From positions 120,859,797 to 120,923,796 of the forward strand of contig NC_133652.1 in NCBI RefSeq assembly GCF_009905375.1: 64,000 nt of DNA, read 5' to 3'. The notes below the pieces were generated by a model that was given only the letters and a program-made list of their open reading frames with translations, made no database searches and was not told the DNA's origin. Positions 23,693 through 35,264 of the stretch are shown here, piece by piece. The position numbers and the translations under genes are program-made. Source of the DNA: Apium graveolens. Lineage: Eukaryota; Streptophyta; Magnoliopsida; Apiales; Apiaceae. Each line of letters begins with the position of its first letter. The first letter of the stretch is position 1.

Positions 23693-23705
23693 AAATAGGG
23701 GAGAT
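23693..23705 (+). other. CopE polypurine tract
   Basis: AAATAGGGGAGAT directly precedes TGTTGAGCAAG, the presumed LTR start. It shows that the LTR to the right is a 3' LTR in plus orientation. Confidence 0.7.
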
Positions 23706-23852
23706 TGTTGAGCAAGATTGAAGCTGTATCTATAACTCAATAATACTGGTTTGGATAACTCAATATAGGACAAGGACTTTAAAATAATCTATGTTCCACT
23801 AGAATCAGTTAGATTGTTTATTGGGCATATACACAAAAGGTTTTGTTAGCTG

Positions 23853-25322
23853 TGATAAGTGGATTTTATATCCACTTGGAATGCTTTATTACAAGCTTAA
23901 ATTGGTGTTTTGGACTCAAGTTGTTGGTATTTTGATGTGTTTTTGTGTTAATGCATTTCAGGTATCAGTTAAATGAAGAAAAGAGCTTTTAAAGGAAATA
24001 TGATTAAAAGTGATCAGAATTGGAAGCCAAGGCCATTGTCAAGTTGTAGATAATCTCAATAACTTCGCGTGGGCAGTTGAATCGCCTAATTCTGACGAGT
24101 AAAACTCAAGTTATGGTCAAAACAAGATTCATCAGAATATTTTTCCAGTCAGTAGCTGAGCGCCCGCTCAGCAGAGCTGAGCGCCCGCTCAGAGAGCTGA
24201 GCGGCCGCTCAGGAGGCGGCTGGTCGCTGATTTCGCTGAAAAAGCCTTTTTTGAGTGGAATTTGACGATTTAAGGGTCCTGGTCCACTAGGGGCGTATAT
24301 ATACTTAAAAAAAGGGTTTTCATCATCCGGGAAGATTGGGATACCAAGGAGAAGACCTAGAAGCACAGAACAACTCCGAAAAAGAAGATCTTGTTTTCAA
24401 CTTATGATTCTTTGAATTAGTTGTAACTTTGGATGCTCGTTTTCGTTCTTGTTGAACCTAGATCTCGTTTATTCGTACTTTGATTATTATTTAGTTTATT
24501 AAGACCTTGTTTATACCATGCTTTCATTGGAACCCATGGTGACGATGAGTTCGATTATGGGCTAATCGTTGTCATGGGATTCTAGCGGATTTACTTATGG
24601 ATTTCAATAATTAATTGTTTTGATATCTTGGTGTGTGGTGGTTGTATGATATCCTAGTATTGGTTGTGCTTATTCGTCTTATGTGCGTAGCTAACATATA
24701 AGATAGCGTATTAATCTCTATTGAAGCGACAGTGAATATAGAGGTTTAGAACTTGCCATGCTAGCATAGGTTCATGTATGTGTATGCGTGATTCGTAGGT
24801 AACTCTAACCGTTTTACTTGCCCTATGTAATCAAGATAGATAACTTGTTCTTAAACCGTTATGTTGTCAAATTCTATAGACTTATAGGGTCTCAATATAA
24901 TTGGTGCCTATTCAGCTTCTATCTCTTTTGTGGATGTCTGGTAGAATGGTACTCGTGCAACGAAAGTTGGCGTTTATCAGTTTCGTGTTATCTGATTAGT
25001 GTCATCACCATCACATGCTAAGGTTAAGAACAATAAGGCTATTGAATGAAGTATTTAATGAAGTTAGCATCCCATGTTTATCATATATATTAATTCAACC
25101 TCAATTCTCTTAGTTAATGTTATTTAGTATAATCTCTTAGTTTAATAAAAACCCAATTTGTTATTTGTCTTAGCATTGAGCGATAACCATACATTGTTGT
25201 ATAGGTGCATAAATTGAACTTAACCTAAACCAGTCTCTGTGGGAACGAATCTGATTTATATCTTATACTACTTGCGAACGCGTATACTTGCGTGAATATT
25301 AGCGCGTATTTTCGCCCTAACA
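23853..25322 (+). mobile_element. Solo LTR (Athila/Tat-like), 1,470 bp
   Basis: It starts TGATAAGTGG and ends CGCCCTAACA. AGCTG duplications flank it exactly at 23848-23852 and 25323-25327. No internal domain or primer site is present, so it is a solo LTR left by recombination between two LTRs. The 3' part (CTCTGTGGGAACGAATC and TATTTTCGCCCTAACA) resembles LTR ends of Athila/Tat gypsy elements as I know them; clade is inference. GTATATATACTT at about 24293-24304 is a candidate promoter core, implying plus orientation. Confidence 0.85.
24154..24213. repeat. Triple GC-rich palindromic repeat in the solo LTR
   Basis: AGCTGAGCGCCCGCTCAG at 24154-24171 and 24175-24192, then AGCTGAGCGGCCGCTCAG at 24195-24212. 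Each contains the near-perfect palindrome TGAGCG..CGCTCA. The period is 20-21 bases. It sits about 80-140 bases before the candidate TATA box. Confidence 0.9.
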
Positions 25323-25699
25323 AGCTGCAATGCAGAAGACGTCAATAGTGATCCATATGAAGTTCATTAATATGTTCAGGCTTTGGAGGAATAAGGTTAG
25401 AGTCATTCGATCAGGATCAGTGTGAAGACCTCAAGGATTCCTAGTGAAGTTGGTTATATTTGATAGAAGGCTTAACAGTGGTTTGTACATGTATAATACG
25501 AAGGCCTGAGACCGAAACTAGTCGTTTATGAACCAGACCCTTGCACTAGACGTCAGTGATCCGTGAAAGGAAACAAAGTATTATTTTAGAAATACTGTTA
25601 AGTGGTTTTGTACTCGAGGAGACTTGAAACATTTTAAGGTACGAAAACCTGGAGATTAGAAGGCCTGCAGATACAGAGCAGTACAGCTCGAGGATTTAC

Positions 25700-25976
25700 A
25701 TGATTTATTTTTAATCAATAACTGATTTTTTATTAAATGAATAAATGGAAATTAATTCAATTATTTATTTAATTTTATATCACAGTTGATTTTAAAATAA
25801 ATAAATTAATAATTGATTTTTTATTAAATGAATAAATGAAATTCAAATCATTTATTTATTTAATTTAATATCAATATATTATTTTGGAAAGATAAATTAA
25901 TATTTGATGTTTTAATCAAATAAATAAATGAAATCAAATTTTATTTATTTATTTATTTTAATATCAAATTTTTGAT
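25700..25976. repeat. AT-rich tandem repeat in CopE LTR
   Basis: Three diverged units of roughly 85-95 bases. Each has TTTTTATTAAATGAATAAAT or a close variant, then a reverse-complementary ATTTATTTATTTAAT arm and a TATCA(A) end. Each unit could fold into a long AT hairpin. Confidence 0.7.
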
Positions 25977-27847
25977 TTTTTCCTTATCCTGAAAAGTTTC
26001 CAGCCAACCAGCTTATTATCTACATGCATGGATTATTCGGCTGATTATTTAAGCAATAGAAATCAAACTCATTTGCAAATAAAAGAAACAGATTCTGGCA
26101 GCTTGGTTTGTTGGCCATGTACGCGGGACCCTCCTGAATAAGCATTTGTTCAAAACAAAACAAAACAATCAGAAAATTGGCAGGTATTTTTGTTGACCCC
26201 TCTCGCGCGCATGCACGACACCTGCTGGCTGTTTTCTCGGTTTCTTTCATCCGCGTGCAACTCCTCTCCCTGGCAGCCTGTTTTATTTTGCTCGGCTGTG
26301 CTACACACACATGAATTGCCTACTGGTTTTTTCTGTTTGCTCAAGAGTCACAGGGTACAACTAAGTCGCAGGTAAGTGTTATTTACAGAATTTTCAAAGG
26401 CAATACATTTTGATCACTTTGTTCGCAACTAACTCTTACAAGTTAGCCGCCTTGGTTGCAACGCACTACTACAACTGAGTCACAAGAAAGTTGTGAATTA
26501 GGAAAAGAAAAATAGAAATGCATGTGTAAGTAAATTCTACACTGGGAAGCACAAGTCGCCAGTAAAGTCTCAAGGAAAGCCTAGTAGTCACAACTAACTT
26601 CAATATTTCTAAGGCAGTCTCCTGTAAGTTCAAGGGCACAAGTAAATGGAAAATAAGCTACAAGGACGCAAGTAACACTCAAATATGCAAGCTGTTCAAT
26701 TCAAATGAATGGATATTAGAGTGTCATGTGTACATCTTCTCTCCAACAGCCTACAATTTATAGAATCTACAACAACAAATTAAATTAACATCTCCTCCAT
26801 TTTTAATAGTGCGAAACTCTTGCTAAAGATTTTCAGCATTTTCTTAAAAGCTTGATTTGATAAGGGGAGGTCATGTCCAATTTGTTCCACACCATTTAAA
26901 GCCTTACAAACTTGTAACATTCATTATTTAAAGCTTCTTTGATTGTATTTAATATTATTTGATAAGATCTTTAAATTCTTAGAGTGATAGATAGAACCCT
27001 AGATTGATAGTTATTATTCTTCGTTCTCTCTATATTTGTTGCTTCGAATCATTCATATTCGTAGTTGTAAGCAACCTTTTACCGTTTAATTTCTTAATAA
27101 CAAGAATTATTCTGTGAATCTCCTTGTGTTTATTTATTTCATTTTTGAGTTGTATTTTTCACTGTAATTAATTTTAGAAAACGAAGAACATACATTCATC
27201 CCCCCTCTGTATGTACCTTTTGGACCTAACACTTGATGATAAGCTAAACAAAACACCTTAGTAGATTTAATTTAGTGGTTTTGTAGCTTTCAACGGATGT
27301 AAAGGGTATCTTATGTATTGATAAGTTTAGTAGCACAATTCTGCATACTGTAATGTCTTAGAGAACTAGATATTGTAGAATGTTTTAAGTCATGTTGACT
27401 ACTAGATTGATATGCAAGATAGGTTGGCTAATTGTAAATATTAGATGCCTTGTAATATTTTACAAATAAAGTGGAGTTAACTGCTATGAAGATAGTCTCA
27501 ACGGATGTTCCACAAGGTTTCAATGGATGATCATCTAGAGCTTCAACAGATGTTCAACAAGACTCTCAACGGATGATCCAAGAAAGTTTCAACGGATTAT
27601 CTAACTGAGTTTCAATGGATGAACAAATTCTAAAAAGCAGTTGATAGTGACTTGACAGTCACATGCGTTGATTATATGTAAATGGAATGTAGCAACCTAT
27701 TTACAGGTTTTAGAGAACAAAGAAGCATTTCCATTTATATACTAAACTAAAGATATTCAAAGATGCTGATTGATAAATGAAGGTGCATGAAATTAGACTT
27801 GAACATTTTGTCTTATTTGTTTATCTTTTTATCATGTAACTTGGTGA

Positions 27848-27855
27848 TATATAAA
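27848..27855 (+). promoter_or_regulatory. CopA LTR TATA box inside an inverted repeat
   Basis: TATATAAA lies between CTTGGT and ACCAAG arms. The CopB LTR has the same layout at 56621-56641, with ACTTGGT and ACCAAGT arms. A TSS would be expected about 30 bases downstream. Confidence 0.55.
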
Positions 27856-27954
27856 CCAAGGGTAGCAAGTAGAACAATTATCGAAGTAAGAAAGCAATTA
27901 GCAGGAAAATAGAAAAAGCTATATTTGTAAAAAAACTTCTCCGTTCTTTGTAAG

Positions 27955-30900
27955 TGTCACCCCCCGACTTAACAATATATATAATACAAATTATTACAAT
28001 GACTAACAAAAGAATGTAAATACATCTGAATCCAAGATCTTACAGTTTAGGGTTTGGAACATCCCAACACTATTAACTATTACAACCTGATTTTATTTAA
28101 TATCGAGTCCTCACACAAAATGATCACTTAATCTACCTGAGCTCGAACATACGCATCGGCATCACAAGTCTTACGCGCTGTCTGCTTGAATCTAACAATA
28201 TCTGCTAGCTGTAATATCAGGGTGAAAGCAAGTAGTGAGCCAAATGCTCAACAAGTGCTATACAAAACAATACATAAATCAACATAAAGGAATTAACAAT
28301 GTGAAGGAAGAGCTAATAATAACAAGAGATAAACTTTTGGGTGATGGCATCATCTATTTGTAACAAAACCATTCAAAACCATTTCTTTATCAAAAACTAT
28401 TTTATGACGCTACGGATTACAGCCGGTGATCAGCCGCGAAGTAATCCCGAACCTCGCTGGGTTCTAGAAAATTAATGGGATCCCTAGGCAACTTTTAAGC
28501 CTACAAATTAAGAGCGGAAAGGACTTGCGTCTCAGTCCAGATCCACTATCTAAAGAAAATTATTTGTCTCCCTTTAGGACTGAAAATCAAATTCTAACTT
28601 TTTATTTTATTAAAAAACAGATGCTAAGTGACGGTTAATTTCTTAAACAGTGAGCATCTTTATCAAGGGTTCTAGATCAACTTTGAAGCACATTGGATAG
28701 GTCCACTAAATTTCGAGGCCATGATCAACTAGACTATACTTTATCAAGGGAATTGCAAGATTTCTATATACAAGGATTTTGACAAGGAGATTTAGCAAGG
28801 TTATCAGATAGTATGAAGGAACAAAGTCAAACTAGGTCCAAGGTAATGGTTCCAGATAAGACATAGGTATTAAAGTATAAAGAAGGTGATCATTAATGGT
28901 TCCAGATAAGACATAGGTATTAAAGTATAAAAAAGGTGATCATTAATGGTTCAAGATAAGATTTAGGTATTAAAATATAGAGAAAGTGAGCATCAGCTCA
29001 AGGTACAATATAGTATCATGCTTTAGGGTAAGGATAGGGTTATCAAACAATTATGAACAATCGTTAAGGAACAACTGGATTTTAGGTATCAAGACAAGGT
29101 TACTGGGTATAACTTGCACATGGTTCAACATCATAATTACTTTGGTATACTAGCATGGTATGACTTTCGATTTACTGGCATAACAATCTTCAAGTAAAGT
29201 TTAACTACTTGCAATAAATACTAGAGGGTTCATGCCATTTTCATATAATACAAAGATAGATTTGAAACCACTTGATTCATGTATATCAAGGTGAATTAGA
29301 ATACTCGCATCATATATAAGAACTAGTTATGGCACACTTGCAGTGTAAACAAAAAGATAGGTTGAATCACTTGCCTTGAGAAAGGCTTGACTTGACTGGC
29401 AGGTAGGAGCAACTGGAAGCTTTACTCAACTTTAATGGCAAGTTTACCCTCGTCTTGAGATCCTACACAAATAATAATAACCTCATTATAATATGTTCTC
29501 ACCAACTCAACCTATTTGCAAACCGAAATTAAACACAATGGCACTTAGGCCTATATACACACACATATTTACAAGCACCTTATAAGTATATTAATACACA
29601 TAGGCACTTATGCTCACATACCATATTTAAGTAAAAAATACTATAACACATACTATATTGCATCACTAAACTTGGATGATCACACTCCACTTACCTAGGT
29701 CTCTTGGTCGCTAAACTAGACAAAACTCCAAATTTTGGCCTCCTAACTCGAAGTGCCTTTACTAAACCATCCAATTACTATTGACCCTGACTTGGGCCTT
29801 ACACTCTACTAGCTTTAAGCTATCTTTCAACTATGGTCGTCAACCAAATCTTCACTCATAAGTGTTCTAAAACTATGTGATAAGTGAATGTGCTCATTAT
29901 AGTAAATTTCAGGATGACATCTATGGTTTCTTGGGTGCTTATGACACTCTTACACTTCAAGTTTACCTCTAAAACTTCTACACTAGACTCTTCTGATCAT
30001 AAGTAAACTCCCAAACTTGGTGTGGCTCAAAGGCCTAGCTTGGGCCTCCCTAGGCCTAAGCTTAAAGTCCACATTTCCCCTTTTTTCTGGGCAGAAAAGG
30101 AATCTGATTTGAACTAACTTATGACACATGATTCTAATTCAAATCCTATGAACTATGGCTGTAAAAACTCCTCTGACACTCCCTCTAACTAAGGCCCAAC
30201 AGGGACTAATGAGGGCCTACCTATGACATGGTCAAAACTTCCCATTTCTAAGTTGTAACAAAACTGTCCCCTGCTGGACAGATTTTGTGTTTCCACTCGT
30301 GCACCTAACCAAACGACTTACAAACCTCTAACAAACGCCTAAACCCTAATATATACTCCTAGTGCTAGCTTCTGGTGACTTGGGCCTCAAAGTGCACAAC
30401 AATGACAAGGTCAAATCTCACTCTAAACTGAATGGTACCAAACTGATTTTCTGCAGAATCTAATGCTCTCCTTTCACCATGATTCTCACTTGACAAACTC
30501 AACCAAACATTAACCAAAAACCCAACCAAACCTCAACCAAGGAGATCTACTGAACTAACTCTCCTACACTCAATATTGTCTTAGTGGAGATCATCCTTAC
30601 CTAAGTTGCAACATAGCAAAAACAAAAGTTAACACACTACACTAATTACAAGTCATCAAATTTTCGAAAACAACAACTTATATCCTTTATATATATATTC
30701 GAATTAAAATCACATATCAAGGAGCAAAAATCCAAAACAAATATCTTAACTCAACTGAAATTAAAGCCTATTAACAATTATCCATCCAAATGATCAAGAA
30801 CTTTCAAAAATCATGAGTTGATTCCATGCATGCATGCCTTCAAATTTTATAAACCAAAATCATATGATTTCCATAATAAATTTTATCATAAAATCAACAT

Positions 30901-32010
30901 GCAAGCCTAACATAGACTATAACTAAATGATCACTTAGCATGCAAAGGGTTTTATCAAGTTTTTACTACAAAATTCATGTTATTGTCACAAAAACACACA
31001 AAAAATGAACAAGGCAACAAAAACACCATCCATTCGGCTCCTAACAAGTCATGGCCAAATGGATTAGGGTGAAAACAACATTTGCATAAGTGTAACACAC
31101 TCATGTCTAGCCATTCTCATCCCTATGATAATATAACTCATGGTGAAAACCTTAGATTCAGAAGAATCAAAGGTGTTCACTTTGAGTTTAACAAAACACC
31201 ACCATGCAAGGTCAAAACATAGGTTTTTCACTCTAAACATTTTGGATTATGAATAATAAAGATATAGGAAGTAACATTTACTTGAATGGAAGATAGACGT
31301 TCGAATGAAAAATGAAGAAAAGAGGGGGTGGGGCTTCGGCTATGGGAAGGCCGAGAGGGAGGGGCCGAGAGGGGGATGGAGGAGAAAAAGGGGATGGTGA
31401 AGTGGTGGAGTGAAAATGAAGTGATCATGATACTTGTGCTTGTTTTTTATGCTTTTGATTTGACTAAATGTGAGTGGAATTAGTAATTGACAAGAGTGAC
31501 CTTCTAGCAAAAGTTGGGTAAATTTGCATGCAAGGAGAAAGAGGTAATTTGGCTAGTAAAATGAGAGTTAGTGGGGTTGGAATTGTCTTTTAGCCCTTCA
31601 AGTTGAATTGGTGGGTATTTGCATTCAAGGGTATTCATGTAAATTGGTAATTACTAAATAACTAATTTTCAAAGATTTACTTTTATAAAAGAAAATAAAC
31701 ATTCAAAAATTATAAAAATTGTACCATAAAATAACTCGGATTTTTAGAAATTTTATGAAATCAATTTTGTGATTTGTGAATGAAATAATTTTTAAAAGAT
31801 AATTTTCCATGGTAAAGAATATTCTTTATAAATCAAAAATAAGAGCATTTAATAAAACTTTCGCTTTGAAAAATTTATATTTTAAATAAAGCAATTTATA
31901 ATGCAGCAAGTTCCATTCATACAAATGTACAATCAATAAGTATATTTATAATCGACCCTAATATTATACAGAGTTCGCAAATAATATTACACAAAATACT
32001 GGTCGTAACA
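27955..32010 (-). mobile_element. Solo LTR of a long-LTR gypsy-like family, 4,056 bp
   Basis: Starts TGTCACCCCCCGAC and ends CTGGTCGTAACA, with exact GTAAG duplications at 27950-27954 and 32011-32015. No gag or pol domain was found in 4 kb, which fits a solo LTR. Orientation is inferred as minus: the GAGC...GCTC block at 28237-28249 and the GGGGGGTGACA end match chromovirus LTR organisation on that strand. A fragment of the same family is at 51284-51807. The remaining open frames, such as 31228-31428, are short and featureless. Confidence 0.8.
28845..28994. repeat. Three tandem 50 bp units
   Basis: Units begin AATGGTTCCAGATAAG at 28845 and 28895, and AATGGTTCAAGATAAG at 28945. The first two units differ at one base, while the third carries several substitutions. 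This suggests a recent duplication of the first unit after an older one. Confidence 0.9.
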
Positions 32011-32295
32011 GTAAGTTCAACTTGCAAGCAGCTGTGTAAAAATCTTGCATCATAGATTTCTCATATTAATATATATATATATATATGGTGGATAGATTCA
32101 ATCCACCAGAAAGTTTTTAAATACTTGTATTTGATAACTTTATGTTTGATTTCTTCAATACTTTCATTCCGCACTTTAGCTAAATCAAACACTGTTATAT
32201 ATTTATAGTAGAATAGTTCTTAAAATTTAAAAATATCCAGAATTACATTCAACCCCCTTCTATAATTCTTTGTTAGATTGTTTGGGAATAACAAT

Positions 32296-32307
32296 TGGTA
32301 TCAGAGC
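32296..32307 (+). other. CopA primer-binding site (initiator tRNA-Met)
   Basis: TGGTATCAGAGC, an exact initiator-Met complement, lies two bases after the LTR end ATAACA (32293). Confidence 0.93.
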
Positions 32308-32353
32308 AAGCTCTTGAAGTACAAAGAGTTTAAAGTTCATAACAACTAACAAG

Positions 32354-33481
32354 GTGAATAGAAAAGATATTGGAGTAAAGATTTCATTTCTGGACAAAGA
32401 CAATTATCACCACTAGAAGGTGAAAATGCACATTCATCTTCTTTCTTAAGATTAATGATATGTGGACTGTATTGAGGAAGGTCCACATGTTCCTATAAGA
32501 GCTGCTACAGGAAATGAGCCATCCATCCCAAAGCCTAGAGCAGAATGGTCTGATCCAGATATTGAGCAAGTCCATAAGGATAAGAAGGCCATGAATATTT
32601 TGTTTAATGGTGTTGATGGTGACATGTTTGACAACATCATAAAATACAAAACTGCTAAGGATGTCTGGGATACAATTCAAGTTATATGTAATGGAACTGA
32701 GCAGGTAAGGGAAAACAAGATGCAACTCTTGATTCAGCAATATGAGCATTTTCATAGTGAATAAAGTGAGTCACTCACTGACATTTTTAGTAGGTTTCAA
32801 AAACTGCTAAATTCTCTAAAGTTGCATGGAAGAATCTATTAGACCAAAAATTCAAACCTTAAGTTTCTTAGATCTCTACCAAAGGAATGGAAGCATATGA
32901 TAGTCTCACTAAGAAACTCTCAAGATTACAAGGAATTTACCTTTGACAGACTGTATGGGATTCTAAAGACCTATGAGCTTGAAATATAGCAAGATGAGAA
33001 GCTGGAGAAAGGAAGGAAAAAGGGATGGTCCATTGCATTGGTTGCTGAGCAAGAGAAAGAGAAGGACATAAAGGTTGAAGCCGTAGAATCTGCACCAAAC
33101 CCTAGAGTTTGTGAAGGCAAGGGAAATGGGCTAGTAGCTGAACATGAAGACCATCTCAGTTAAGATGATATGGATGACATAGATGAACATCTAGCTTTTC
33201 TGTCCAGAAGGATTGCCAATCTCAAATTCAAGAAGAATTTTAGAGCAACCAAGCCAAACAGAAACATGGTTGACAAGTCAAAATTCAAATGTTTCAAGTG
33301 TGGCTTGAGTGGTCATTTTGCAAGTGAATGCAGAAAGCCTGATTCTGACAGAAAGACGTTTGAGCCTGTGGATTATAAAAAGAAGTACTTTTATTTGCTC
33401 AAACAAAAGGAAAGAGCCTTTTTAACTCAAGAAAATGACTGGGCTGCTGATGGATTGGATGAAGATGAGGATACAAGCTAG
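32354..33481 (+). pseudogene. CopA gag, N-terminal part
   Basis: Aligns with CopB gag (57112) from the first codon, but the start ATG is GTG here (32354-32356). In-frame stops replace a Trp (CAC CAC TAG AAG) and several Gln codons. The readable parts are 32462-32764 (VDGDMFDNIIKYKTAKDVWDT) and 33170-33481, with a CCHC knuckle CFKCGLSGHFASEC. This is the SIRE/Maximus gag layout. It would package the element RNA. Confidence 0.88.
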
Positions 33482-33496
33482 GTCAATCTAACCCTA

Positions 33497-34777
33497 ATGG
33501 CCAAATCAGATGAAGCAGAAGTTAGTTCTTCAAGTAATCAGGTAATCATCACTAATCTAGCACATTTATCTAAAGCTGAGTGTAATGATGCTGTAAATGA
33601 TGTGTCTACTGAATTATATCATCTTCGTGTGACACTCAAATCTCTCACTAAAGAAAACACTAAAATTAAAGCGACCAATATGTTTTTAAGTGAAAGAAAC
33701 AATGTGTTAGAAACTCAATTTGTTGAGTTTGAGAAACTGAAGATAGAGTGCAAGACTGCTAAAGATGAACTAACTAAATCCTTAAAGAAATAGGAGATTT
33801 TAAGAAAGCAACTTGAACGAGAACATGAAGTAATCAAGGCATGGAAATCATCCAGAAATGTTCATACTCAAATTACTAAAGTTCAAGGTATGGAATCCTT
33901 TTGTGTTGAAACCTGGAAAAAGAGCAAAGAGAAACTGAAATCCAACTTGGAAGAAGGACTTTCAAAGGATGTGGATTTGACGGATGATGAATGTTATCCG
34001 TTGAATGATCAAAAGAATTATCCATCAAAAGACAAAGAACCACATTCGTTGAGTGAAAGAAAGCCAGTTAGAAAATCCCACCTAGCTAAGTTAAATAAGA
34101 AATATGGATCAGTTTCCAAGAACTTTATTCCAGGAGAAACAAGTCAAGTGAAAAAGAACAAGAGAGTCAATGTATGCCATCTGTCAATCAAGCAATTGAA
34201 TGACAAACTGGAGAAAATTGAGGTTAAAGCAGAATCTAAAAGGAAAAACAATATAAATGGGAAAGTAGGAATTAACAAACATAATAAATACACACCTGAT
34301 AAATATGCACCTAGAAAAACCTGCGTGAAGTGTGGTAGTGTTAATCATTTATCTGTTAATTGCAAACTTGCTAGGCCTGCACCCATGCCCGTACCTCCTT
34401 CTTTTCCTACCATGCCTACCATGCCTATGAATGTTATGCCTGCACATAATTTGAATGCACAATTTTCTAATATGCCATTTGCACAAAATCCTTACTATGT
34501 TGCATTTAGTATGCCTCAAATGCCATTCAGCATGCCTTACTGGAATAACATGTTTGCACAAAATATGTCCTTCCATGTAAATCAGCCTGTACATGATAAT
34601 TCTGTAACGATGAATGATTTCAAAGGTTCTACTCAAATAACTAAGGATAAATCTCTTATACCTAGGTCATATGAGGACAAGCCTAAGAAACCTAAGAAAA
34701 GGCTAACGAAACAGGACCCGGGGAAACTTGGGTACCAAAATCAACTTGATTTGATTTTGTTGTGTGCAGGGAAATAG
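33497..34777 (+). pseudogene. CopA gag C-terminal extension with second knuckle
   Basis: Two open pieces (33497-33793 and 33890-34777) with a coiled-coil-like charged region (LTKENTKIKATNMFLSERN) and a lysine-rich linker. A second CCHC follows (CVKCGSVNHLSVNC), then a Met/Pro-rich tail with many MP pairs. Such long gag extensions are typical of SIRE-type elements. TAG at 33791-33793 and a frameshift at about 34764-34777 interrupt it. DLTDDECYPLNDQ overlaps copies of the dispersed ATCCGTTGA motif at DNA level. Confidence 0.82.
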
Positions 34778-35264
34778 AAAGAATCTTTGGTATTTGGATA
34801 GTGGGTGCTCAAGGCACATGAATCGAGATTCTACCCTGCTCATTGAGTTCAAGGAGAGAGTTGGCCCAAGTATCACTTTTGGAGATGAGAGCAAGGGTTA
34901 TATTATGGGATATGGCTTGATTTTTAAAGACAATTTCATCATTGAGGAAGTTTCCCTAGTAGATGGACTCAAGCATAATCTGTTGAGTATCAGCCAGCTG
35001 TGTGACAAGGGCAACTCAGTAACATTCAATTATGAAGCATGTGTTGTGACCAACAAGAAAAGCAACAAAGTGGTCCTCACTGGAGTGAGAAAAGGAAATG
35101 TGTATCTAGCTGACTTCAACTCATCAAATGCAGAATCGGTTACTTGTCTATTCAGCAAGGCAAGTCAAGATGAAAGTTGGCTATGGAAAAAGAAGCTGTC
35201 CCACCTTAACTTCAAGACTATGAATGAACTAGTCAGGAAAGATTTGGTAAGAGGTATTCCTTAA
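34764..35264 (+). pseudogene. CopA protease and integrase zinc domain
   Basis: Starts with LWYLDSGCSRHM, the copia protease active site with intact DSG. Continues through GLKHNLLSISQLCDKGN to the GAG-pre-integrase region (WLWKKKLSHLNFKT). The frame overlaps the preceding one by 14 bases in another phase, so a frameshift lies between. It stops at 35262-35264, in front of the usual C-x2-C, which is still legible downstream as CDAC-KGK with one stop. Confidence 0.87.

Larger units (their letters stand above)
23706..27231 (+). repeat. CopE 3' LTR, split by a solo LTR
   Basis: It starts TGTTGAGC after the polypurine tract and ends TTTTGGACCTAACA at 27231, about 2.05 kb once the nested 1,470 bp insertion and its duplication are removed. 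The last kilobase has a candidate polyadenylation and leader region with ATTCATCCCCCCTCTG near the end, like other SIRE-type LTR tails here. Directly after CTAACA, the sequence switches to the CopA LTR. Open frames at 26020-26375 are overlapping shadows. Confidence 0.65.
27232..32293 (+). repeat. CopA 5' LTR, split by a solo LTR and lacking its first bases
   Basis: Matches the CopB LTR (55983-57051) from ACTTGATGAT onward and ends ATAACA just before the primer site. About 19 terminal bases (TGTTAGGAATATGTTGTGT in CopB) are absent; CopE ends where they should be. Net length without the nested solo LTR is about 1.0 kb. It contains seven CAACGGATG-like motifs (27291-27622), a TATATAAA at 27848-27855 and a (TA)n run at about 32068-32086. 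Confidence 0.85.

Noticed and set aside
24106..24366. 86-codon minus-strand frame across the GC palindromes
   Set aside because: Composition is dictated by the palindromic repeat; the LTR reads on the other strand.
26020..26375. Three overlapping frames of 61-96 codons in the CopE LTR
   Set aside because: They overlap on both strands and lack motifs, and lie within an LTR.
32296..32307. tRNA-like 12-mers at element starts taken as tRNA gene fragments
   Set aside because: They are primer-binding sites next to LTR ends; no cloverleaf or flanking tRNA sequence is present.
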